Shown piece after piece: positions 17,922 to 26,013 of a stretch of DNA of 64,000 nt; position 1 is the first letter of the stretch, and every line of letters starts with the position of its first letter. A program made the translations under genes and the position numbers. A model generated the notes under the pieces. That model was not told where the DNA came from, searched no databases, and saw nothing but the letters and a program-made list of their open reading frames with translations. The DNA is taken from contig CAVSNJ010000026.1 in the NCBI GenBank assembly GCA_963729295.1, positions 186,001 to 250,000 of the forward strand, given 5' to 3'. The DNA comes from DATJLY01 sp963729295. Lineage in GTDB: Bacteria; Pseudomonadota; Alphaproteobacteria; ATCC43930; CGMCC-115725.

Positions 17922-18700
17922 GCGAACCAGATGAGGAAAAGCCCGAACAGCAGCAGCGGGATCGAGAGGATCTGCCCCATGGTCAGGCCGAGATAGAGGA
18001 AGCCCAAATTGGCGTCAGGCTGCCGGAACAGCTCGCCGACGATGCGCGCCGTGCCGTAGCCGATGAGGAAGGCGCCGGTCAGCGTACCCTGGTGCTCGCG
18101 CACGGCGCGCGAACGCTGCAAGAGGTAGAGAATGACGAAGAGGATGAGCCCCTCCATCGTCGCCTCGTAGAGCTGGCTCGGATGGCGCGGGAGTTGCGTC
18201 GGGTCGTTCGGGAAGATCATTGCCCACGGCACGTCGGTTGCGCGGCCCCAAAGCTCGCCATTGATGAAATTGGCGATGCGGCCGAAGAACAACCCGATCG
18301 GCACGGCGCAGGCGATGACGTCGGCGAGCCCGAGCACGGAAATCTTGCGCTGCCGGCAGAACAGCAGGATGGCGACGCACACGCCGAGCGCGCCGCCGTG
18401 GAACGACATGCCGCCGTGCCACACCTCGACGATCTCGATCGGGTTCGCGAAGTAGAATTCCGGGCGGTAGAACAGCACGTAGCCGGTGCGCCCGCCGAGC
18501 ACGACGCCGAGCGTCGCCCAGACCAGGAAATCGTCGATCTCCTGCGCCCGCGCAACGCGCGGCGGTTTCTGCGCGAGCGCGAGGCAATAGCGCCAGCCGA
18601 TCAAGAGCCCGGCGATATAGGCGAGCGCGTACCAGCGGATGACGAACGGCCCGAGCGAGACGGCGATCGGGTCGATGGCGGGATAGGGAATGACGAACAT
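17894..18700 (-). CDS. lgt: Prolipoprotein diacylglyceryl transferase
   Basis: This 268-residue inner-membrane enzyme adds diacylglycerol from phosphatidylglycerol to the lipobox cysteine of prolipoproteins. It has about seven hydrophobic segments and the key stretches WHGGMSFHGGALGV and GRIANFINGELWGR, with HPSQLYEA later. Start ATG 18700 overlaps the hldD stop by one base (TGATG). The long open frame upstream is a shadow of hldD. Several predicted lipoproteins (15208-16068, 50045-50641) are likely clients. Confidence 0.96.
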   Translation of the reverse strand: MFVIPYPAIDPIAVSLGPFVIRWYALAYIAGLLIGWRYCLALAQKPPRVARAQEIDDFLVWATLGVVLGGRTGYVLFYRPEFYFANPIEIVEVWHGGMSFHGGALGVCVAILLFCRQRKISVLGLADVIACAVPIGLFFGRIANFINGELWGRATDVPWAMIFPNDPTQLPRHPSQLYEATMEGLILFVILYLLQRSRAVREHQGTLTGAFLIGYGTARIVGELFRQPDANLGFLYLGLTMGQILSIPLLLFGLFLIWFAWRAKPSAP

Positions 18701-19686
18701 CAGCGATAAGGATCGGCCGCGCCGAGATAGTGCTGCACATAGTCGCGCACGCCGTCCTCGAGCGGACGGGGCACGCGGTTGTAACCGAGGCCCTTCACCC
18801 GGTCCATCTTCGCCTCGGTCCGGTACTGGTAGCGGAGGCGCAGCTCCGGCGGCATGTCGATATATTCGATCGCCGGGGCGCGGCCCAATGCGCGGTAAAT
18901 TGCGGCGGCGAGATCGGCGAAGCTGCGTGCCGTGCCGCTGCCGGCGTTGAAGAGCCCGGACACTTCCGGATGGTCGTAGAGGAACAGCATGAGCGCCACG
19001 CAATCGTCGACATGGACGAAATCGCGGAGTTGCCCGCCATCGGCGTAGTCGGGCCGGTAGGAGCGGAACAGGCGGCACGCCTCGCCCTGCGCGGCGCGCG
19101 GATAAATTTGCGCCGCGACGCTCTTCATCGCTCCTTTATGGTATTCGTTCGGGCCATAGACGTTGAAGAACTTGAAGCCCGCCCATTGCGGCGGCCGCGC
19201 CGCGCCGGTGGCGCGGAGGCGGGCGACGCGGCGGTCGAACAGGTGTTTTGACCAGCCATAGGCGTTCAAGGGTTTGAGCCGAGCCAGTGCCTCCGTCGCG
19301 CCGTCGTCGTCGAACCCGGCGCTGCCGTCGCCGTAGGTCGCGGCCGATGAGGCATAGAGAAACCGCGTTCCGTTCGCCGCGCACCAGTCCCAGAGCGCCG
19401 CCGACAGCGAGAAATTCGCCGCGACGATGAGGTCGGCGTCGGTCTCGGTGGTCGAGGAGACGGCGCCGAGGTGGAACACCGCGCGGATCTCATTCGCGCG
19501 CTTTTGCAGCAAGTCGAACAGTCCCTCGGGCGGGACGATCGCGGCGAGTTCGCGCTTCTGCAGGTTGCGCCACTTGTCGTCGTGGCCGAGCCGGTCGCAC
19601 ACGGCGAGATCGTCCGCGCCGCGCTCCTCCAGCGCCGCCGCGAGATTGGAGCCGATGAACCCGGCGCCGCCGGTGATGACGATCAT
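18700..19686 (-). CDS. hldD: ADP-L-glycero-D-manno-heptose 6-epimerase
   Basis: This short-chain dehydrogenase/epimerase converts ADP-D-glycero-D-manno-heptose to the L-glycero form for the LPS inner core. The 328-residue protein has GGAGFIGSN at the N-terminus (NADP binding), SSAATYGDG, the catalytic YGWSK (YxxxK) and the family stretch FKFFNVYGPNEYHKGAMKS. It heads a five-gene minus-strand operon with lgt, midA-like, pgeF and a lipoprotein gene. Together with waaA/lpxK/lpxL it shows that the cell makes LPS with a Kdo-heptose core. Confidence 0.95.
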   Translation of the reverse strand: MIVITGGAGFIGSNLAAALEERGADDLAVCDRLGHDDKWRNLQKRELAAIVPPEGLFDLLQKRANEIRAVFHLGAVSSTTETDADLIVAANFSLSAALWDWCAANGTRFLYASSAATYGDGSAGFDDDGATEALARLKPLNAYGWSKHLFDRRVARLRATGAARPPQWAGFKFFNVYGPNEYHKGAMKSVAAQIYPRAAQGEACRLFRSYRPDYADGGQLRDFVHVDDCVALMLFLYDHPEVSGLFNAGSGTARSFADLAAAIYRALGRAPAIEYIDMPPELRLRYQYRTEAKMDRVKGLGYNRVPRPLEDGVRDYVQHYLGAADPYR

Positions 19687-20010
19687 CGCCGCCTTATAGC
19701 CGAAATGGCGGCGCCGACACGACTGGTCATCGCCCGGCCGCCTGCGCGGGGACCGACGGGCACGCGCGCGAACCGCAAAGCCCCGCCGTTCGACCGGACT
19801 CTCGACCGGACTAGAGTGCGATCCATCCGCTTGGAAGCAGAAATCCTCTCCCCCTCGGGGCGAGGGTCCGGGGCGATTGGATCGGTGTGGATCAGACTTT
19901 AGAGCGCGGCGGTCGCGGCGATAGTCCCGCCGCCGGCAGGAAATAGAGAACATGACGGGCGCGCGCTATGATGGCGATACTCTCGCTGCCGCGGCGTTGA
20001 CGAGGATGAA
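19687..20010. other. Non-coding gap between hldD and ubiK
   Basis: This 324 bp divergent gap has no convincing gene. It should contain the promoters of the hldD operon (minus) and ubiK (plus). A CTCTCCCCCTCGGGGCGAGGG palindromic segment at about 19846-19866 belongs to the same CTCCCC/GGGG repeat family seen elsewhere. I could not place -35/-10 boxes with confidence. Confidence 0.5.
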
Positions 20011-20310
20011 ATGGACCCCGAGAACCGGCTCTTCGAAGATCTGGCGCGCGTCGCGGGCGGCGCGCTCGGTACCTTGACCGGCATCCGCGACGAGCTCGAA
20101 ACGCGGCTCAAGGAGCAGTTCGAGCGCATGCTCGCCCGCATGAACCTGGTGCGGCGCGAGGAATTCGACGCCGTGCAGGCCATGGCGGCCAAGGCCCGAC
20201 TTGCCCAGGAGCAGCTCGAGGCGCGGCTCGCGGCGCTCGAGGCGCGCCTTGCCGCGGTCGAGACGCAAGGTCCGCGCCCCGCCCCGCCGGCGGCCGACAC
20301 GCGCGCCTAA
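20011..20310 (+). CDS. ubiK: Ubiquinone biosynthesis accessory factor UbiK (BMFP domain)
   Basis: This 99-residue protein is mostly a long amphipathic helix and coiled coil (about residues 55-88, EEFDAVQAMAAKARLAQEQLEARLAALEARL), as in the BMFP/UbiK family. UbiK works with UbiJ in the aerobic ubiquinone-synthesis complex and can disturb membranes in vitro. The N-terminus NRLFEDLARVAGGALGTLTGIRDE and the LNLVRREEF-like motif (MNLVRREEF) match the family. The start ATG follows GACGAGG. The window also encodes UbiA and UbiD. Confidence 0.9.
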   Translation: MDPENRLFEDLARVAGGALGTLTGIRDELETRLKEQFERMLARMNLVRREEFDAVQAMAAKARLAQEQLEARLAALEARLAAVETQGPRPAPPAADTRA

Positions 20311-20423
20311 TTGGTCCTTGCGCTGGAGTCCCGCCTCTGGCAATTTGCGTAGCTATAGTGGTGACCAGGCGCGCGCTCTACTAGTAATCGGTCGCCATCT
20401 GTGATTGACGGAAGGAGCCCGTG

Positions 20424-20927
20424 ATGCCCTCTCCGGCGCTCGAAACCACCCACGCGGCGTCGAACCCGATCGATCTCGTCGAGGAGATCGTGCTCGCCAA
20501 CGAGTGGCGGCACGACCGGTCGAGCGACGAGGAGCTGCATGTCGAAATTCCGGGCCGCTGGTGCGACTACCGCCTCCTGTTCCTGTGGCAGCGCGAGATG
20601 AGCGCGCTGCACTTCTCGTGCGGCTTCGAGATGAAGGTGCCGCGCGGCCGGCGCGGCTCGGTTTACGAGCTCCTGGCGACGGTCAACGAGCGGCTCTGGC
20701 TCGGCCATTTCGATCTGGCGCCGGACGACCAGTCGCCGTCCTTCCGCCACGGCGTGCTGCTGCGCGGCGCGCCGGGCGCCTCGGTCGAGCAGATCGAGGA
20801 TCTGGTGGAAATCTCGGTGACCGAGTGCGAGCGCTTCTATCCGGCGTTCCAGTTCGTCGTGTGGGGCGGCAAGAACGCGGAGGAAGCGATCGCGTCGGCG
20901 ATGATCGACCCGGTCGGCGAGGCGTGA
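20424..20927 (+). CDS. YbjN domain-containing protein
   Basis: This 167-residue soluble protein matches the YbjN-like sensory-transduction-regulator fold common upstream of proC in alphaproteobacteria. Visible stretches are ELHVEIPGRWCDYRLLFLWQREMSALHFSCGFEMKVP and FQFVVWGGKNAEEAIASAMIDPVGEA. A GTG three bases earlier (20421) is an alternative start; the ATG sits better after GGAAGGAG. Its function is unclear; family members have been linked to type III secretion chaperone-like folds and stress. Its TGA overlaps the proC GTG. Confidence 0.85.
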   Translation: MPSPALETTHAASNPIDLVEEIVLANEWRHDRSSDEELHVEIPGRWCDYRLLFLWQREMSALHFSCGFEMKVPRGRRGSVYELLATVNERLWLGHFDLAPDDQSPSFRHGVLLRGAPGASVEQIEDLVEISVTECERFYPAFQFVVWGGKNAEEAIASAMIDPVGEA

Positions 20928-21739
20928 GCGGAGCGCCGCTCGCCCGCCCGATCCTGCTCGTCGGCTGCGGCAAGATGGGCGGGGCTCTCCTCACCGGCTG
21001 GCGCGAGCGCGGCATCGCCCGGAACTATGTCGTGGTCGAGCCGATGATGCCGGCCGCGGTGCGCGCCGCCGAGGTCGCGGTCTACGCCGCCCCGAAAGAG
21101 CTTCCCACCGATCTCGCGCCATCGGCCATCGTCTTCGCGGTGAAGCCGCAAGCGCTCGACGACGTGGCGCCGCAGTACCGGCGCTTTGCCGGCACGGCAC
21201 CGTTCCTGTCGATCTGCGCCGGCAAGACCATCGCCTATTTCACGCGCCAGCTTGGACCCGACGCCGCGATCGTGCGCGCGATGCCGAATACTCCGGCCGC
21301 GATCGGCCGCGGCATCGCCGTCTTGTGCGCCAACACGGCCGCGACGCCCGAGACACGCGCGCTGTGCGGCGAGCTTCTCGCCGCGGTCGGCGAGATCGCC
21401 TGGGTCGAGGACGAGGGTCTTATCGACGCCGTGACGGCGGTCTCGGGCAGCGGCCCGGCTTACGTCTTCCTGCTGATCGAGTGCATGGCCGCGGCCGGCC
21501 GCGAGGCGGGGCTTCCGGCCGATCTCGCGATGCAGCTCGCGCGCGCGACCGTCTCCGGCTCGGGCGAGCTCGCGCGGCGCGCGCCGGAAAGTGCGGCGCA
21601 GTTGCGCGAGGCCGTGACGAGCCCCGGCGGCACGACGCGCGCGGCGCTCGACGTGCTGATGGCAAAGGACGGGCTCGAGCCGCTGATGCGGAAGGCGATC
21701 GCCGCCGCGACGCGCCGCTCGCGCGAGCTTGCGGACTGA
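20924..21739 (+). CDS. proC: Pyrroline-5-carboxylate reductase
   Basis: This is the last enzyme of proline synthesis, reducing P5C with NAD(P)H. The 271-residue protein starts at a GTG that overlaps the stop of the YbjN gene (GTGA). It shows the Rossmann start ILLVGCGKMGGALLTGW, VRAMPNTPAAIGRG, and the signature around AVSGSGPAYVFLLIE with TSPGGTTRAALDVL near the end. The same frame stays open upstream through the YbjN gene as a shadow. Confidence 0.95.
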   Translation: MSGAPLARPILLVGCGKMGGALLTGWRERGIARNYVVVEPMMPAAVRAAEVAVYAAPKELPTDLAPSAIVFAVKPQALDDVAPQYRRFAGTAPFLSICAGKTIAYFTRQLGPDAAIVRAMPNTPAAIGRGIAVLCANTAATPETRALCGELLAAVGEIAWVEDEGLIDAVTAVSGSGPAYVFLLIECMAAAGREAGLPADLAMQLARATVSGSGELARRAPESAAQLREAVTSPGGTTRAALDVLMAKDGLEPLMRKAIAAATRRSRELAD

Positions 21740-21791
21740 GCGCGCGCCGCTCATATTTTCGGCTAAGCAAAGATTACCGGCGGAGAGGCGC

Positions 21792-22412
21792 ATGGCGAGG
21801 GCGAAGACGCCGAAAGGGCCGCGGCGGAGCGGCACGCCGGAGGACCGACTGATCGATGCCGCGCTCGCGCTGGCCGAGCGCCAGGGCTGGCGCCGGACCG
21901 GCCTCGCCGAGATCGCCGCCGAGGCGGGGCTGAGCCTCGCCGAGGCCTACGCGCTCCATCGCGGCAAGGCGGGAATCCTGCGCGCGTTCCAGCGCCGCAT
22001 CGACCGGGCCGCGCTCGAAGGGACCGGGCGGCAATCGGGCGAAAGCGCGCGCGAGCGCCTGTTCGACCTGCTGATGCGGCGGTTCGACGCGCTGAAGCCG
22101 CACAAGGCGGCCGTCCGCGCCATCCTGCGCGACAGCGTCGGCCATCCGGGGGCGATCTTCGGCATTGCCGGGGTCGAGCGCTCGATGCGCTGGATGCTCG
22201 AGGGCGCCGGCATTGCAACCGGTGGTTGTAGCGGGCGCGTTCTCACCCACCTCGTGACGGCGCTCTATCTCAGCGTGCTCCGCACCTTCCTCGGCGACGA
22301 CAGCGAGGATTCGGGCCGGACCATGGCGGCGCTCGATCGCGGGTTGCGCCAGGGCGAGCAGATGTGCCGCTTCCTGCCGGGCCGCGGGAGACCGGCCGCC
22401 CGCGCCGCCTGA
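21792..22412 (+). CDS. TetR-family transcriptional regulator
   Basis: This 206-residue protein has an N-terminal TetR helix-turn-helix (about residues 20-65: LIDAALALAERQGWRRTGLAEIAAEAGLSLAEAYALHRGKAGILRAF) and a helical ligand domain. ATG 21792 is preferred over an in-frame start at 21729 because GGAGAGG precedes it. It lies between proC and the phasin gene. The ligand and targets are unknown. Some resemblance to the COQ9/RpsU-divergent TetR group cannot be excluded. Confidence 0.82.
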   Translation: MARAKTPKGPRRSGTPEDRLIDAALALAERQGWRRTGLAEIAAEAGLSLAEAYALHRGKAGILRAFQRRIDRAALEGTGRQSGESARERLFDLLMRRFDALKPHKAAVRAILRDSVGHPGAIFGIAGVERSMRWMLEGAGIATGGCSGRVLTHLVTALYLSVLRTFLGDDSEDSGRTMAALDRGLRQGEQMCRFLPGRGRPAARAA

Positions 22413-22419
22413 CTTGATT

Positions 22420-22495
22420 TTGCAATGCAAAATAATTAAGCTCTGGGCTTGACCAATGCGACAAGTGCCGCCATATTCGCCATTGTGCAGTGCAA
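22420..22495 (+). promoter_or_regulatory. Phasin promoter with two TGCAnTGCA operator boxes (PhaR-type)
   Basis: Two 9-bp inverted repeats, TGCAATGCA (22421-22429) and TGCAGTGCA (22486-22494), flank a promoter-like pair TTGACC (22449-22454) and CATATT (22472-22477) with 17 bp spacing. The second box falls at the expected transcription start. TGC/GCA palindromes are the known binding pattern of the PHA-responsive repressor PhaR upstream of phasin genes in alphaproteobacteria. The assignment to PhaR is by context. Confidence 0.6.
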
Positions 22496-22531
22496 CATGA
22501 ACGACCCTCTTTCGCAAAGGACCGCCCGCCC

Positions 22532-22966
22532 ATGATCAATGGCAAAAATGCGTTTTTCGACATGGATGTCGGCAAGGCGTTTGCCGGCTTCAATTTTCCC
22601 CAGATCGACGCCGAAACGATGATGGCGTCGCAACGCAAGAACCTCGAAGCCTTCACTCAGGCGAACCAGCTCGCGGTCGAAGGCGTGCAGGCGGTGACCC
22701 GCCGGCAGGTCGAGATCGCCCGCGAGGCGTTCGAAGGCGCCTCGGCGGCGCTCAAGGACCTGGTCCAGCCGAGCGCGCCCGAGGACCGCATCGCCCGGAA
22801 CGCGGAATTCGCGAAGCAGGTGTTCGAGAAGGGCCTCGCCAATTGCCGCGAGCTGACCGAACTCGTGACCAAGGCCAATGCCGAGGCGCTCGACGTCATC
22901 ACCAAGCGCTTCAGCGAGAGCCTCGACGAGCTGCGCGAGCAGGCGAAGGGCCGCGCGCTCCGCTAA
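22532..22966 (+). CDS. Phasin family protein
   Basis: This 144-residue helical protein, lacking cysteine except one near the C-terminal third, has the phasin layout: a short N-terminal region (FFDMDVGKAFAGFNFPQIDAE) followed by a long amphipathic helix starting ASQRKNLEAFTQANQLAVEGVQAVTRRQ. Phasins coat polyhydroxyalkanoate granules, so the cell probably stores PHA. The ATG at 22532 is chosen over one at 22490, which would lie inside the second operator box. The gene is alone on its transcript, followed by a palindromic repeat. Confidence 0.88.
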   Translation: MINGKNAFFDMDVGKAFAGFNFPQIDAETMMASQRKNLEAFTQANQLAVEGVQAVTRRQVEIAREAFEGASAALKDLVQPSAPEDRIARNAEFAKQVFEKGLANCRELTELVTKANAEALDVITKRFSESLDELREQAKGRALR

Positions 22967-22993
22967 GGGTTCCGGTTTCCCGAAAGTAGTCCC

Positions 22994-23032
22994 GTGTCAT
23001 GGCCGGGTTCGTCCCGGCCATCCACGGGTTTT
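22994..23032. repeat. Dispersed intergenic palindrome (GGCCGGG/CCCGGCC type)
   Basis: GTCATGGCCGGGTTCGTCCCGGCCATCCACGGG is nearly the same as the left arm of the repeat at 46789-46876. It is followed by a second copy-like fragment (ACCGGCCATCCGCGG, about 23042-23056). It lies between the convergent phasin and MBL-hydrolase genes. Confidence 0.7.
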
Positions 23033-23065
23033 CGTCCCTAAAACCGGCCATCCGCGGAATTTCGG

Positions 23066-23800
23066 CTACAAAAATAAAGTCAGTCCGTCGCGGGCGGTCT
23101 CGTGCGCGAGCTCGCCCTGCCGCTCGAGCATGTCTGGGTTGAGGTGAGTGAGGATGATCCGCCGCGCTCCCGTCGCGGCGAGACGCGGCGCAAGCTCGGC
23201 ATAGGAGAGGTGGCCGACGAGGCGCCGCTCGTGGCTCGAACATTCGCAGATGAAGAGATCGGCGTCGCGCGCCGCCTCGATGAGCGTGTCGGTCCAGGCC
23301 GTGTCGCCTGAATACGTCACGACCTTGCCGTCGATTTCGACGCGCAGCGAATGGCACGGCGCGCCGGCGAAATGCTCGGCCGGGAAGGGCGTCACCGCGA
23401 AGCCGGGATAGTCGGCGCGTGCGCCCGTCGTAAGCTCGCTGATCTCGAGCGGAAAGCGCAGCGGCCGCGCGAAGGCGCCGGGAAACAGCACCTCCTGCGC
23501 CGCCGCGATCCGCGTCGCCGTGCCCGCGGGCCCGACGATGAGGAACGGCCGCGGGCGCCGGCTCATGTGGTGCGCATCGAGCAGGAAGAACGGCAGCCCG
23601 CCGAAATGATCGCCGTGAAGATGGCTCAGCACGACCGCGTCGATCGTGTTGGGATCGACGCCAGCCCGCTTCAGCGCGACGAGCGACGAGGCGCCGCAAT
23701 CGATCAGGATGCGGCACGAAGCGCCCTCGACGAGGAAGCAGGTGTTGAAGCGACCGCCGCTGCCGAACGCATCGCCGCTGCCGATGAAGGTGAGCTGCAT
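23066..23800 (-). CDS. MBL-fold metallo-hydrolase (RNase Z-like)
   Basis: This 244-residue metallo-beta-lactamase fold protein has the metal motif LSHLHGDHFGG, a further ligand Asp in TYSGDTAW and late His in LTHLNPDM. The domain order is closest to stand-alone RNase Z/ElaC-like or phosphodiesterase-like hydrolases without a tRNA-binding exosite that I can recognise. Start ATG 23800 follows GAGGAAAG; the TTG at 23812 is less likely. It follows petR with a few bases of spacing, so co-transcription with petP-petR is probable. The substrate is unknown. Confidence 0.85.
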   Translation of the reverse strand: MQLTFIGSGDAFGSGGRFNTCFLVEGASCRILIDCGASSLVALKRAGVDPNTIDAVVLSHLHGDHFGGLPFFLLDAHHMSRRPRPFLIVGPAGTATRIAAAQEVLFPGAFARPLRFPLEISELTTGARADYPGFAVTPFPAEHFAGAPCHSLRVEIDGKVVTYSGDTAWTDTLIEAARDADLFICECSSHERRLVGHLSYAELAPRLAATGARRIILTHLNPDMLERQGELAHETARDGLTLFL

Positions 23801-23808
23801 GTCTTTCC

Positions 23809-24492
23809 TCAATCGGGATTGAGCACGTAGCCGGTGCCGCGCACGGTCTGGAGATGGCGCGGAAAGCGCGGATCGGCCTCGATCTTGCGCCGCAAGCGCG
23901 TCATCTGCACATCGACGCGCCGCACCGTCCCCTTCAACTCGGCCGCGAGCGACAGATCCTCGCGCGACACGGCCCGGCCCGGCGCGCGCGCCAAAGCGAG
24001 AAGCAGCGCAAGCTCGGCCTCGGTGAGGCGCACGGGGTTCTCGCCCTTGCGCAACTCGCGCCGGCGCAGATCGAGCACGAAGGCGCCGAAGCGCACCTCC
24101 GGCGCGCGCGCCTCTTCCGCGCGCGGCACGCGTTGCAGGATGTTGCGGATGCGCAGCACGAGCTCGCGCGGCTCGAACGGCTTCAGCACGTAATCGTCGG
24201 CGCCGCGCTCGAGCCCGGCGATGCGGTTCTTGGGCTCGGCCATGGCAGTCAGCATCAGGATCGGGATGCGGCTCGACTGGCGCAGGCTCTTGGTAAAGTC
24301 AAAGCCGTTCTCGCCCGGCATCATCACATCGACGACGAGCAGGTCGAAATCGAAGCTTTCGAGCTTCAGGCGCGCTTCGGCGGCATCGACCGCGGTGGTG
24401 ACGCGAAATCCCTCGCCGGTGAGGAACCGGCGCAGCAGCTCGCGCAGGCGCGAATCGTCGTCGACCACGAGAAGATGCTGCTCCGGCGCCAT
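23809..24492 (-). CDS. petR: OmpR-family response regulator, PetR-like
   Basis: This 227-residue regulator has a receiver domain (about residues 6-120: acidic pocket VVDDD, phospho-acceptor Asp in VVDVMMPGENG, Lys in DDYVLKPFEP) and a C-terminal winged helix (VDVQMTRLRRKIEADPRFPRHLQTVRGTGYVL). Gene order ilvE / MarR / response regulator and the sequence match the PetP-PetR pair, which was found upstream of petABC in Rhodobacter capsulatus and is needed there for bc1 production. No histidine kinase gene adjoins. Here it lies about 21 kb from petABC. Confidence 0.88.
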   Translation of the reverse strand: MAPEQHLLVVDDDSRLRELLRRFLTGEGFRVTTAVDAAEARLKLESFDFDLLVVDVMMPGENGFDFTKSLRQSSRIPILMLTAMAEPKNRIAGLERGADDYVLKPFEPRELVLRIRNILQRVPRAEEARAPEVRFGAFVLDLRRRELRKGENPVRLTEAELALLLALARAPGRAVSREDLSLAAELKGTVRRVDVQMTRLRRKIEADPRFPRHLQTVRGTGYVLNPD

Positions 24493-24496
24493 AGGC

Positions 24497-24991
24497 TCAG
24501 CGTCCCCCCGGACGAGCGAAGCGGCGGCGGTCGGCCTCGCTCGACATGATGCCGAGCATGACCTTTCGGAAACCCTCGACCGCTGCGGCGCCGGCATCGC
24601 GATAGGCCTTGCCGATGCGCTGGCGCTGGTTTTCCGAAAGCTGGCGCTCGAGCTCGACGCCTTTCTGCGTCAGCTCGAGCAGGCGCTGGCGGCGGTCGCG
24701 ATTCCCCGGCCGCTGCACGATGAAGCCCTGGTGCACGAGCTGCGATAAGACGCGTGACAGACTCTGCTTCGTGATGCGCAGCACCGTCAGCAGGTCGCGC
24801 ACGCTCATCTGCGGGTGGCGGCCGACGAAGTAGATGACGCGGTGATGCGCCCGGCCGAAGCCATAGCGCGCCAGCATGGCGTCGGGCTCGGCGGTGAAGT
24901 CGCGATAGGCGAAATAGAGGAGCTCGATGCCCTGGCGCAGCTCGTCCTCCCGGACGTTTCCATGCGGTGAGCCGGCTTTTAGGTCAGCCAT
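24497..24991 (-). CDS. petP: MarR-family transcriptional regulator, PetP-like
   Basis: This 164-residue MarR protein has a winged helix in the middle (MSVRDLLTVLRITKQSLSRVLSQLVHQGFIVQRPGNRDRRQRLLELTQKG) between helices for dimerisation. It begins with a region (ELLYFAYRDFTAEPDAMLARYGFGRAHHRVIYFVGR) typical of the PetP-type relatives next to ilvE in alphaproteobacteria. It ends 4 bp before petR, so the two form an operon. It is divergent from ilvE across about 95 bp. The symbol is assigned by order and sequence. Confidence 0.85.
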   Translation of the reverse strand: MADLKAGSPHGNVREDELRQGIELLYFAYRDFTAEPDAMLARYGFGRAHHRVIYFVGRHPQMSVRDLLTVLRITKQSLSRVLSQLVHQGFIVQRPGNRDRRQRLLELTQKGVELERQLSENQRQRIGKAYRDAGAAAVEGFRKVMLGIMSSEADRRRFARPGGR

Positions 24992-25085
24992 GTTGACTTA
25001 TTTCCCGGACCGGTCGAAAATACTTGGGCCGGCGCCACCCCCGTCCCCATAATGATGCGCCGGGCAGTGCACGAGGAACGCTGAC

Positions 25086-25988
25086 ATGTCCACCAGTGCC
25101 ATGATCCCCTTCGACGACCGCGACGGATTCATCTGGTTTGACGGCAAGCTGGTGCCGTGGCGCGACGCCAAGGTCCACGTCCTCACCCACGCGCTCCATT
25201 ATGCAAGCTGCGTCTTCGAAGGGGAAAGGGTCTATGGCGGGAGAATCTTCAAGCTCGCCGAGCACAGCCAGCGACTGATCGATTCGGGCCACATCCTGGG
25301 CTTCGAGGTGCCATGGACGCGCGCCCAGATCGACGCCGGCTCGAACGAGGTGGTGCGCGCGCAAGGCATCGCCGACGGCTATGTCCGCCCGATCGCCTGG
25401 CGCGGCGCCGAGCAAATGGGCGTGGCGGCGCAGCAGACGAAGATCCACGTCGCGATCGCCGTCTGGGAATGGCCGGCCTATTTCTCGCCCGACGCCAAGA
25501 TGAAGGGCATCCGCATGTGCTGGGCGAAATGGGCGCGGCCGGCGCCGCACACCGCGCCCACCCAGGCGAAGGCTTCCGGGCTCTACATGATCTGCACGCT
25601 CTGCAAGCACGACGCCGAGGCGCAAGGCTACGACGACGCGCTCATGCTCGATTGGCGCGGCCAGGTCGCCGAAGGCACGGGCGCCAACCTCTTCCTCGTC
25701 ATCAACGGCGAGCTGCACACGCCGACGCCCGACTGCTTCCTCGACGGCATCACCCGACAGACGGTGATTGCGCTTGCGCGCGCGCGCAAGATCAAGGTGA
25801 TCGAGCGCGCCATCATGCCGGAAGAGTTCGCCAACGCGCAGGAGGTGTTCGTCACCGGCACCGCCGCGGAGGTGACGCCGGTCGCCGAGATCGCTCAGTA
25901 CCGCTTCACACCGGGCCGCGTCTGCAAGGCGCTGATGGACGATTTCGACCGCACCGTCAAGGCGACCCAGGCCGCGTCCGCCGCCTGA
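25086..25988 (+). CDS. ilvE: Branched-chain amino acid aminotransferase
   Basis: This 300-residue class IV PLP aminotransferase transfers the amino group between glutamate and the keto acids of Leu, Ile and Val. It shows VHVLTHALHYASCVFEGERVY near the N-terminus, the likely PLP Lys in QAKASGLYM, and GQVAEGTGANLFLV and FLDGITRQTVI later, as in the bacterial IlvE type. A GAGGAACGCTGAC stretch precedes the ATG. It is divergent from petP, a conserved alphaproteobacterial arrangement. Confidence 0.94.
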   Translation: MSTSAMIPFDDRDGFIWFDGKLVPWRDAKVHVLTHALHYASCVFEGERVYGGRIFKLAEHSQRLIDSGHILGFEVPWTRAQIDAGSNEVVRAQGIADGYVRPIAWRGAEQMGVAAQQTKIHVAIAVWEWPAYFSPDAKMKGIRMCWAKWARPAPHTAPTQAKASGLYMICTLCKHDAEAQGYDDALMLDWRGQVAEGTGANLFLVINGELHTPTPDCFLDGITRQTVIALARARKIKVIERAIMPEEFANAQEVFVTGTAAEVTPVAEIAQYRFTPGRVCKALMDDFDRTVKATQAASAA

Positions 25989-26013
25989 GCGCCGCGCCCG
26001 GGAGGCGGGCGCG

